In this document: positions 1 to 5,955 of the stretch, one piece after another
Numbering within the stretch: position 1 is the first letter of the stretch
Layout: every line of letters begins with the position of its first letter
Source of the DNA: Singulisphaera sp. GP187
Lineage (GTDB): Bacteria > Planctomycetota > Phycisphaerae > Phycisphaerales > SM1A02
Length of the DNA stretch: 5,955 nt
NCBI GenBank assembly: GCA_945896765.1
Contig: CAMDEL010000102.1
Span: 1 to 5,955 of the forward strand
Direction of reading: 5' to 3'
Position numbers and translations under genes: made by a program
The notes under the pieces: model-generated
Database searches by the model: none
The model's input: the letters and a program-made list of their open reading frames with translations, nothing else
What the model was told of the DNA's origin: nothing

Positions 1-1201
1 TGACAAGCGTGCCAACAGCATCAATGCGTTTTTGAAATCGGTGCGTGCGGAGCAATTCAATTGCTCGTTGCAAGTCGCTCCAGAGCGGCGCTTGAAATGT
101 CATGGGCTCGTTGGAGATGGGATGCTTAAAACCGAGCAGTGCCGCATGGAGCGCCTGTCGTGTGAGAAGTGGCGCATCGCTGTCGCCGCCGAAGTCTCGT
201 TCAGTCACATGTTTTCCGCCGTACATGTCATCGCCCACGAGCGGATATCCAAGATGCGCCAAATGCACTCGAATCTGATGCGTGCGACCAGTGAGCAGTT
301 CGAGTTCGACCAACGAGCAACCTTCATATTCTTCCAGCACGCGATACACAGTCTGCGATGCCTTTCCTGTGTCGTCATGTCTTACTGCGTATTTCTCTCG
401 AATTGTCGGATGTTTTCCAAGTGGAAGATCGATCAGATCGACATGCGGTTCCGGATGACCTTGCACCAACGCGATGTATCGCTTGCGTGTTTGACGAAGT
501 TCGAACTGTTTTCCGAGTCGCCAATGTGCGGTGTCGGTTTTCGCTGCAACCATCACGCCGCTGGTGTGCTTGTCAAGTCTGTGAACGACTCCTGGTCGCG
601 CAAAGTCTTTACCAACGGTCGAAAGTTGTCCGCTTGATCGATGTTGAAAATGCCACGCGAGTCCGTTGATCAATGTTCCAGATTTGTGACTGCGTGCGGG
701 GTGAACGATCAGTCCAGGCCGTTTGTTGATGACGATCAATTCGTCATCCTCGAAAAGAATGTCCAGAGGCATTTCTTCCGCAGGAATTTCGCTGCTTGGC
801 GGTGGAGGAAGAGTTGCGATCACCACATCGCCTCTTCGCAACTTCGTGCTGGCTTTAGCAATGCGTCCATTGACAAGCACCGCATCTTCATCAATCAATT
901 TCTGGAGCGCAGTGCGACTAAGAAATGGAACGCGGTCGACGAGATAGCGATCCAAACGCTTTTCAAGATCGTGACTGAGGGTGAAAGTGACTTGGACGGG
1001 ATGATCATCGTCCGCTGCCGCAGATTCTTCATAGAGTGCGAAGAGCGCTTCGCGATTCACAGTTCCCGCAGTGGTCAGAAGATTTTGTGGATCATTTTCA
1101 GCAATATCGGCGGGAATATTGGCGGGAACTTGGCTGGGAACTTCGCCGGGAACTTTGCCAGAAACATTGCTCGCTTCGTCGCTGGGACTGTTGGAGAGCA
1201 A
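1..1201 (-). CDS. RluA/RluD-family ribosomal large-subunit pseudouridine synthase, C-terminus cut by window edge
   Basis: The product isomerises specific uridines in RNA, probably 23S rRNA, to pseudouridine in the cytoplasm. Seen, counting from the GTG at 1060: an S4 RNA-binding domain at about residues 34-85 (KRLDRYLVDRVPFLSRT... VLVNG), then the catalytic domain with PLDILFEDDELIVINKRPG, the signature GVVHRLDKHTSGVMVAAKT with catalytic Asp at residue 163 (bases 572-574), LTGRTHQIRVHLAH, YPLVGDDMYGG and RQALHAALLGFKHPIS. The frame stays open to base 2 and the last residues lie near the usual family end, so little is missing. The start is uncertain. The frame opens after a TGA at 1211-1213; the only candidates before the domain are TTG at 1201, 17 nt after the preceding stop, and GTG at 1060. 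Neither has a strong ribosome binding site. The GTG gives a family-like length; the TTG adds 47 residues holding a tetrapeptide repeat. Likely cotranscribed with the membrane protein upstream. The family is certain; the exact target (RluD-like 1911/1915/1917 or other) is not. Confidence 0.93.
   Translation of the reverse strand, partial: MLSNSPSDEASNVSGKVPGEVPSQVPANIPADIAENDPQNLLTTAGTVNREALFALYEESAAADDDHPVQVTFTLSHDLEKRLDRYLVDRVPFLSRTALQKLIDEDAVLVNGRIAKASTKLRRGDVVIATLPPPPSSEIPAEEMPLDILFEDDELIVINKRPGLIVHPARSHKSGTLINGLAWHFQHRSSGQLSTVGKDFARPGVVHRLDKHTSGVMVAAKTDTAHWRLGKQFELRQTRKRYIALVQGHPEPHVDLIDLPLGKHPTIREKYAVRHDDTGKASQTVYRVLEEYEGCSLVELELLTGRTHQIRVHLAHLGYPLVGDDMYGGKHVTERDFGGDSDAPLLTRQALHAALLGFKHPISNEPMTFQAPLWSDLQRAIELLRTHRFQKRIDAVGTLV
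1109..1192 (-). repeat. 12-bp degenerate tandem repeat, about 7 units, coding a tetrapeptide repeat
   Basis: Seven adjacent 12-base units are visible on the plus strand, starting at 1109, 1121, 1133, 1145, 1157, 1169 and 1181. The first four share a GGGAA core (for example ggcgggaacttg, gctgggaacttc); the later ones are decayed. The unit length is a multiple of three and the minus-strand frame stays open. In the pseudouridine synthase frame the units read as x-[V/I]-P-[G/S/A] (KVPG EVPS QVPA NIPA). The repeat lies between the end of the membrane-protein gene and the S4 domain of the synthase. It is translated only if the TTG start at 1201 is used. Confidence 0.75.
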
Positions 1202-1218
1202 TTCAAATCTTCACAGTC

Positions 1219-2085
1219 TTATGGCGCAGGCGCAGGCGCGGGTGCTGGAACTGGCACAACAGCAGGCGCAGGTTCTGCTGGTGTAACTGCAGTTGGTGCA
1301 GGCGCATTCACTGGTTGAGCAGCACTCTTTGCAACATCACTCATGAGAAGTCGCATTGCATCTGCCTCCGTTGGCGATGTTCCGTCTGGAAGCTTTAACG
1401 GCGTTCCATCAGGAAGCACCGCAACAGGTGGTGCAGGTGGAATTGGATACGGAGATGAAATGACTCCGAGAGTTTCGATGCGCGCCTTTGCTTGACCCGC
1501 GACCCATGGATAATCAGTTCCTGCGAGAGCTTGCGCAGCTTCGAGCGAGGTCTTGGCAGTCGCAACATCGCCCTTTGATTCAGCGACTGCAGCGCGACCG
1601 AAGAGTGCGCTCACTTCAAATCCTCGACTGGCAGCAGCCTTGGGATTTGCCTGAGCATTCTTGATGACTTCTGTATACAGACCGTCTGCTTCATTGAGCC
1701 ATTCCAATCTCATAGCTGGTGTCAACTGCGCATCGGTCGCTGTTGCTTCGCGATCAAATCGTTGCCCAGTGACGACACTCTGCAGAAATCGATCGCCCGC
1801 ATTCAGCAGTGCGAACGATGCAACTGCACCTACGTCGGCATGCTTGACTGCGACATCTTTCAGCGAGGAAGGAAGATCTGCAGCGTCGAGTTCCGCCCAA
1901 GCGAGATCGCGCGCTTGCGCCGAGCGATTCTTCCACCAGTTCCATCCCATCACCAAGCATGCAACAACCAATACAGCGAGAAGCCAATTCGGTCCGCTGG
2001 TCTTGAGCCAGAAAAGAAAGTCGTCGTTGATTCGACCTTCGGTCAAATCAGTTTGTTGCACATTGCCAAGTCGTTTGCGGTCCAT
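1219..2085 (-). CDS. Single-pass membrane protein with TPR-like periplasmic domain and Pro/Ala tail (YfgM-like architecture)
   Basis: This is a 288-residue protein ending at the TAA at 1219-1221. Seen: a polar N-terminus (MDRKRLGNVQQTDLTEGRINDD), one hydrophobic segment at about residues 33-51 (NWLLAVLVVACLVMGWNWW), and an Ala-rich helical region at 55-207. Within that region, residues 150-206 (SALFGRAAVAESKGDVATAKTSLEAAQAL) look like a tetratricopeptide hairpin pair. A linker with PDGTPLKLPDGTSP follows at about 224-238, then a Pro/Ala tail at 259-288. A short N-terminal cytoplasmic part, one membrane helix and a helical TPR domain match the layout of YfgM-type proteins, which assist the Sec translocon, but I cannot show homology beyond layout. 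The ATG at 2085 was chosen because the only in-frame alternative upstream, TTG at 2130, lies inside the divergent HAD gene. No Shine-Dalgarno sequence precedes it. The gene is transcribed towards the pseudouridine synthase, 17 nt away if that gene starts at 1201. Confidence 0.82.
   Translation of the reverse strand: MDRKRLGNVQQTDLTEGRINDDFLFWLKTSGPNWLLAVLVVACLVMGWNWWKNRSAQARDLAWAELDAADLPSSLKDVAVKHADVGAVASFALLNAGDRFLQSVVTGQRFDREATATDAQLTPAMRLEWLNEADGLYTEVIKNAQANPKAAASRGFEVSALFGRAAVAESKGDVATAKTSLEAAQALAGTDYPWVAGQAKARIETLGVISSPYPIPPAPPVAVLPDGTPLKLPDGTSPTEADAMRLLMSDVAKSAAQPVNAPAPTAVTPAEPAPAVVPVPAPAPAPAP
1222..1311 (-). repeat. Low-complexity Pro/Ala-coding tail
   Basis: The last 30 codons of the membrane-protein gene encode an Ala/Pro/Val-rich tail that ends in alternating PAPAPAPAP. 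At the DNA level the 3' end (about 1223-1250 on the plus strand) is a near-perfect run of a 6-base unit (ggcgca), prone to length change. A flexible Pro/Ala tail at the end of an exported domain usually serves as a spacer in the periplasm or along the cell wall; that role is inferred. Confidence 0.7.
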
Positions 2086-2119
2086 AAGGGGTCGAAGTGT
2101 AGCATTCCGTAGGAATTCA
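2086..2119. promoter_or_regulatory. Divergent intergenic region with inverted repeat and ribosome binding site of the HAD gene
   Basis: Only 34 bp separate the ATG of the minus-strand membrane-protein gene (2085) from the ATG of the plus-strand phosphatase (2120). The region contains an inverted repeat, ATTCC-GTA-GGAAT at 2104-2116, extendable to 2102-2118 with one mismatched pair. AGGA at 2111-2114 sits 5 nt before the plus-strand ATG and is the best Shine-Dalgarno match seen in this window. The right arm of the inverted repeat covers this site. No convincing -35/-10 pair is visible on either strand (TAGCAT at 2100-2105 is a weak -10 candidate for the plus strand). At least one of the promoters must therefore overlap the opposite coding sequence, or the transcripts have very short leaders. 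Confidence 0.5.
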
Positions 2120-2995
2120 ATGGGCTGCAAGATTCTTGTGACTGATCTCGACGGAACACTGCTTGATCGCAGTGGTTCTGTTTCCTTGGAGAACCGACAA
2201 GCGATCGCTTTGGCGAAAGATTCGGGAATCGAAGTCGTATTCGCAACTGGCCGTTCTTGGCTTGAATGTCGAAGTATTTCTCAAGACGTTCTTGGAACCG
2301 GGATGGTGATTTCGGCTGGTGGCGCCGCTCTTCACGACATCGAAAGCGGTCGCTGCGAAGATCGAATAGTCATTTCGCACGATCTCGTCAGCCACTGCAC
2401 GGAGAGTCTCATTCGGCATGGGCATCTCGCTCATCTCTTGAAAGATTCGACTCAAGCGGGATATGACTATTTATTAGTGGGCGACGCACAGCTCGATGCA
2501 GCGAGTCGTTGGTGGTTCGGAGTGCATCCAGTCACAACTCGCTCTGTGCCACAATTACATGACGATGCGAGCGAACGCGCTGCACAGTTGGAACATGTTC
2601 TGCGTGTTGGAACAGTTGCGATGGCGAGTGACTTGGCTCTCGTCGCAGATGCAATTCGCAAAGAAGTTCCAGAGCGTCTTGCAATCAAGCATTGGCCTGC
2701 ATTAGTCGCACTCGGCACTGCTGGCATCGACACGCATTTGCTTGAAATTTTCGATGCGGATGTTGATAAATGGTCAATGATTCAGAGGCTTTGCAAGTTG
2801 CGCGGAGTTGACGAGTCGCAAGTGGTCACGGTTGGCGATGGTTTGAATGATGTTGGAATGCTCAGCAGTGCGACCCAATCTTTCGCAGTCGCGAACGCGG
2901 ATTCTGCTGTCGCTGCGCTTGCAAAGCACCGTGCCCCAGATCACGACGAAAATGCTTTGGCATTCGTGGTCGCGGAAATTTTACGCGGGCGATGA
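2120..2995 (+). CDS. Cof-type HAD-superfamily phosphatase
   Basis: The product is a 291-residue cytoplasmic phosphohydrolase of the HAD superfamily, Cof (IIB) subfamily, which dephosphorylates small metabolites such as sugar phosphates or nucleotides. All four HAD motifs are visible. Motif I is VTDLDGTLL, with nucleophile Asp9 and acid/base Asp11. Motif II is FATGR, with Thr43. Motif III is Lys217 in DADVDKWSM. Motif IV is VGDGLNDVGML, with Asp240 and Asp244 binding Mg2+. The stretch between about residues 80 and 190 fits the C2 cap that sets substrate choice; length is typical for the family. The frame is open upstream, but this ATG is chosen because it places motif I eight residues from the N-terminus and has AGGA 5 nt before it. 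The large oxidoreductase-like gene begins 30 nt after the stop on the same strand, so the two probably form an operon. The substrate cannot be read from the sequence. Confidence 0.92.
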   Translation: MGCKILVTDLDGTLLDRSGSVSLENRQAIALAKDSGIEVVFATGRSWLECRSISQDVLGTGMVISAGGAALHDIESGRCEDRIVISHDLVSHCTESLIRHGHLAHLLKDSTQAGYDYLLVGDAQLDAASRWWFGVHPVTTRSVPQLHDDASERAAQLEHVLRVGTVAMASDLALVADAIRKEVPERLAIKHWPALVALGTAGIDTHLLEIFDADVDKWSMIQRLCKLRGVDESQVVTVGDGLNDVGMLSSATQSFAVANADSAVAALAKHRAPDHDENALAFVVAEILRGR

Positions 2996-3025
2996 CTCGA
3001 GCCTCTTCGCACTACGATCTCCCCA

Positions 3026-5955
3026 ATGAACTCGTCGGCGGAAATAAATGCTGTGACACAATGGTCTCCACCGTTGGCGCGAGTGGATGGATCAGCACTG
3101 TGCACTGCGGCTGAAGCACTGTTGAAAGGTTTTCTCGAAACTGAACTTGATGTCCATGTGATTTACGGTGTCAGGCGCGTCCCATTCGAAACCGTTTTCC
3201 GCGCGGCGGAGTTGGAAGCGAATCAATCAATTCTCCAACGCAATGGAGTCCGAGTTGTTGAAGTGCAGGATGCCTCACGCGCAATCGAACTTGCCGCACA
3301 AGAAGCTGCGCGCGGTCGGCGCGTTGCGATTCTGATTCCCAACGATGATTTAGACAATGTTGTCATGGCACTCGCACAATTATCCGAGACACCGCTTGGG
3401 GAATCGGCAGGAATTTGCGTGGTGATGGAGGACAACCCATTCGCCGTCGCGGCCACTTGCCCTCGGCGAGTTTGTCGCCGCGCAGGTTTCACAGCAGTCG
3501 AACCTTGCGATGTCGTTGGATTACGCAGTGGATGCGATGCAGTTCTTCGATTGTCTCGCGCCACTCGTCGTCCATCGGCGCTCATCGTTCATGTGTCGAT
3601 CTTGCGATCAGGGTCTACGCTTTCAGTTGCGCCGAATCGTCAAGTTTCTCGGATTGATCATGACGCATGGTTGCGCAGGAAGCAAGCACCGCGATTGGGA
3701 GACTCCGCCGATCCACTGCGAATCATTCGCGGGCTCGAACTGAATCGGCTCGAGCATCTCCCAAATCCTGGGGAACGAGAGCAGTATGGTTTTCTTGCGA
3801 TTGGTGCAAGCGCAGTTGCAGTGCGACACTTGCTCGATGAATTGAGCATGACGGGCCGAGTGCCAGTGCTTCGATTGACGGTCATCGAGCCGATCGATCA
3901 AGCTGCAGTCTCTCGACTCTTAGAGCGTTGCCATCATGTCATTCTTGTCGAGGCTCGACCAGGATCCGTTGCGCCTCGAATTGTCGCAATTGCTGAAGCA
4001 ATGCGTGGAAGCGGAGGAGTTCCTGCGCAAGTCTGGTGGAATTCGATGCCGCCCGCTGCAGGCGATGTTGAACCACTTGGCATAAATGATGGGTTGAGGA
4101 CAAGTTTGCTTACGCGTCGTGTCGTGCGTTTGCTGCATGAAATTCGCCCAGGTTTGCAGTTGAATGAACGACTTGCGCGCGTTCCAGCATGGGTGGCAAC
4201 AATTGCTTTGCCTCGCAGAAGTGCAGGTATCGGCATTGGGTCCGCGTTCGATGTGATCGCAGTTGCAGTCGATGAAGCCGCAGCGATCGTTGCTGCGCGT
4301 GAGTATCCAGATCAAATTCGGCGAGTAGTTGTCAATGATCGTCAATCGCCGCCGATCGCGGATGTGATCTGCACGGTCGAGATATGGGATGGCCGGCGTT
4401 TCAGGCGCGAGGGTATTGGCGCAGTGAAACAAGCAGAGTTCGAATCAAACCCGAGAATTATTGTTGTCTGCGATTTTGGCGATGATGCAAATCTTGATAT
4501 CGAGCGCATTGCTCGAGCCGCATCGGGGACAGTCGGAGAGACGAGTTTGACTTTTTTGCGCGTCGACATCAACGACAGCGAAGCTCTTCGAGATGGAATT
4601 GTGTTGGCGGCAGAGTCCACAGCGTTGACGATTGTGATTGCACGTGATGGCCCGCCACCACGGCGCAACATCACAGCACTCGATCGCACTGCGCAAGAGA
4701 TTGATCGCGATGGATTTCTTCGATTTCAGCGATTTGTTCTTCCCGCGGATAACGCGTGCGAACTTCGAGACCCTGGACTTGCGACTCAAGTTGCGCGAGG
4801 ACTTCTGCGTGGATCCGATCCGCTGCGATCCGAACCGCTGGTGGAAAGGTCGATTGTGCCTGGTGCAAAAGGAGTCTTTTTTCGGCTTGAATCGCTGTTA
4901 GAACAAGTCGAAATTATTCGAACTCGTCCTCCTGCTGGGATTGATGAGTTGCGCACTTCGGTTCGGATGACACCGCCGCGTCCGCTGCACGCAGAGCAGG
5001 GAATGTGGCGCATACATTTTGCAGGCTTCCGCGGCGATGCGCCAGGAGTTGCCGGACAATTGTTGGCGGAAGCTGGACGCAAGATGGGATTCCGAGTTGA
5101 TTGGACGCATCTGGGTGTTCCCATTGGGCCTGGCCGTCGTGCTTGGACACAGTTGGTCTTTACACGGATGGAAGAGGAATTGCCAAGTGTTGTTGATGAT
5201 GGAGGGAGAGTGCATCTCGCTGAACTTGCAAGTTTCACGACTCAAATTCCATATGGCGAAGCAGATGTTGTCATTGGAATTGATCCGGTAGAAACCATCC
5301 GCGCAATTGCAACCGATGCGCAACTTCGAGTTGCAGATCCGCTGCGTACAGCGATCGTTGCGAACAGTTGTCCTCTCGAAGATCAAATTGATGCAGAGAT
5401 TCAGCAGGTCTCGAATCGTCTTGCATCGGTCGCTGAAGTCACCACACATCCGGATCGACGTGTGCTCATCGATATCGTCACCGAATCGCGAGCAATCTTC
5501 TTGACGGATCGGCTCTGTGATTTGGTTGCACTTGGAATTGCATTTCAGCGGGGATTCATTCCAGTGTCGATCGATGCGTTGGAAGAAGCCGCTCGTCGTA
5601 TGGAATTGCGCGGATTCGCTCGAAGTTTTGAGGCAATTCAGCTTGGGCGAATCTTGGCAGCAAGAACGGATCAAACTCTCGGCGTGACAGCAAAGATGAC
5701 CGCGCAAGCAAAGGCGACAGAAGACACGCTGCGACTTGCCAGACGCGTGAGCGCAGATCGTCAACTCGGTGGGCGGCGGGATCGCAGTCGAGGCCGAAGA
5801 CTTCGCAAGGCGGTTGCGGCAATGTTGGCACAGTTGACACCACTTTCGAATACTCGACATGGACGCGAAGCAATGCGTGACTTTGCAATGGCCATGCGTC
5901 GATGCGAGATGTGGGGGGGATTCGAATATGCAACTCAATATGCCGCATGCATCAG
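3026..5955 (+). CDS. Fused indolepyruvate/2-oxoacid:acceptor oxidoreductase-like protein lacking visible TPP and Fe-S motifs, 3' end outside window
   Basis: The frame is open from the ATG at 3026 to the window edge, at least 976 codons. The ATG is the only start after the in-frame TGA at 2993-2995; no Shine-Dalgarno is visible. Domains by eye: residues 8-230 resemble the IorA pyrimidine-binding domain (GSALCTAAEALLKGF, VAILIPNDDLDNVVMAL, ICVVMEDNP, SALIVHVSILRSG). Residues 254-385 resemble the transketolase C-like domain (YGFLAIGASAVAVRHLL, LRLTVIEPID, HVILVEARPG). Residues 386-545 look like a reduced TPP domain, ending IVIARDGPPPR. Residues 660-880 are the gamma/IorB domain (WRIHFAGFRGDAPGVAGQLL, GEADVVIGIDPVETIRAI, LVALGIAFQRGFIPVS, EAIQLGRILAAR). 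After that comes a basic, helical C-terminal extension. In the known family the reaction is oxidative decarboxylation of aryl-pyruvates with ferredoxin. Here the FCPGCPH-type motif, the TPP/Mg GDG...DN motif and all CxxCxxC ferredoxin motifs are missing, so this activity is doubtful. Function unknown. Confidence 0.8.
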   Translation, partial: MNSSAEINAVTQWSPPLARVDGSALCTAAEALLKGFLETELDVHVIYGVRRVPFETVFRAAELEANQSILQRNGVRVVEVQDASRAIELAAQEAARGRRVAILIPNDDLDNVVMALAQLSETPLGESAGICVVMEDNPFAVAATCPRRVCRRAGFTAVEPCDVVGLRSGCDAVLRLSRATRRPSALIVHVSILRSGSTLSVAPNRQVSRIDHDAWLRRKQAPRLGDSADPLRIIRGLELNRLEHLPNPGEREQYGFLAIGASAVAVRHLLDELSMTGRVPVLRLTVIEPIDQAAVSRLLERCHHVILVEARPGSVAPRIVAIAEAMRGSGGVPAQVWWNSMPPAAGDVEPLGINDGLRTSLLTRRVVRLLHEIRPGLQLNERLARVPAWVATIALPRRSAGIGIGSAFDVIAVAVDEAAAIVAAREYPDQIRRVVVNDRQSPPIADVICTVEIWDGRRFRREGIGAVKQAEFESNPRIIVVCDFGDDANLDIERIARAASGTVGETSLTFLRVDINDSEALRDGIVLAAESTALTIVIARDGPPPRRNITALDRTAQEIDRDGFLRFQRFVLPADNACELRDPGLATQVARGLLRGSDPLRSEPLVERSIVPGAKGVFFRLESLLEQVEIIRTRPPAGIDELRTSVRMTPPRPLHAEQGMWRIHFAGFRGDAPGVAGQLLAEAGRKMGFRVDWTHLGVPIGPGRRAWTQLVFTRMEEELPSVVDDGGRVHLAELASFTTQIPYGEADVVIGIDPVETIRAIATDAQLRVADPLRTAIVANSCPLEDQIDAEIQQVSNRLASVAEVTTHPDRRVLIDIVTESRAIFLTDRLCDLVALGIAFQRGFIPVSIDALEEAARRMELRGFARSFEAIQLGRILAARTDQTLGVTAKMTAQAKATEDTLRLARRVSADRQLGGRRDRSRGRRLRKAVAAMLAQLTPLSNTRHGREAMRDFAMAMRRCEMWGGFEYATQYAACI

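Noticed and set aside
32..637. 201-codon plus-strand open frame
   Set aside because: It is exactly antisense to the catalytic domain of the pseudouridine synthase, where the minus strand has all the family motifs.
641..1318. 225-codon plus-strand open frame, ending in a Gly/Ala/Thr-rich run
   Set aside because: It is the complement of the S4 part and N-terminal extension of the pseudouridine synthase and of the Pro/Ala tail. The glycine-rich repeats are the antisense reading of the two repeat tracts.
2083..2130. Upstream TTG start at 2130 for the membrane protein
   Set aside because: It would add 15 residues by overlapping the start of the divergent phosphatase gene. The ATG at 2085 is a better codon and still leaves a cytoplasmic N-terminus before the membrane helix.
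2996..3025. Search for a terminator or promoter between the phosphatase and the large ORF
   Set aside because: The 30-nt gap has no stem-loop with a T run and no promoter-like pair, so it is read as an intra-operon spacer.
2992..3114. 40-codon ORF whose ATG overlaps the phosphatase stop (ATGA)
   Set aside because: The overlap looks like translational coupling, but the peptide has no recognisable features and runs out of frame into the start of the large ORF. It could at most be a coupling leader.
4898..5938. 346-codon minus-strand open frame opposite the oxidoreductase-like gene
   Set aside because: The protein is rich in Cys, Ser, His and Arg with no recognisable domain. The opposite frame gives a coherent gamma-domain sequence through the same bases, so this is an antisense shadow.

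Overview
The window carries four protein genes in two divergent pairs and very little non-coding DNA. The left pair is on the minus strand: an RluA/RluD-type pseudouridine synthase that runs off the left edge (C-terminus missing), preceded by a single-pass membrane protein with a soluble, TPR-like helical domain and a Pro/Ala tail. The right pair is on the plus strand: a Cof-type HAD phosphatase, then a very long ORF that runs off the right edge (at least 976 codons) and resembles the fused, single-chain indolepyruvate/2-oxoacid:acceptor oxidoreductases. The start codons of the two inner genes are only 34 bp apart.

The organism is a bacterium of moderate GC content (roughly 50-55 % by eye). 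Only one of the four genes has a clear Shine-Dalgarno sequence; the others have poor or none, and the pseudouridine synthase may use a TTG or GTG start. A planctomycete-type (Phycisphaerae-like) origin is my guess from the flavour of the proteins and the weak ribosome binding sites. Nothing in the window proves it, and I see no RNA gene, insertion sequence, prophage or CRISPR. Genes cover about 97 % of the window.

Layout: 1-1201 (minus) RluA-family synthase, with a 12-bp tandem repeat (1109-1192) coding a tetrapeptide repeat in its N-terminal extension; 1219-2085 (minus) membrane-anchored TPR-like protein, with a Pro/Ala-coding low-complexity tail at 1222-1311; 2086-2119 divergent intergenic region with a small inverted repeat; 2120-2995 (plus) HAD phosphatase; 3026-5955 (plus) oxidoreductase-like giant protein.

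The point of greatest interest is the last gene. It keeps the domain order of a fused indolepyruvate oxidoreductase (pyrimidine-binding-like, transketolase-C-like, remnant of the TPP domain, gamma subunit, C-terminal extension). By eye it lacks the motifs that bind thiamine diphosphate and Fe-S clusters, although the frame is intact over 2.9 kb. It looks like a conserved non-canonical member or pseudoenzyme rather than a decayed gene. The other genes are housekeeping-like; no functional link between the two gene pairs is evident beyond the shared divergent start region.
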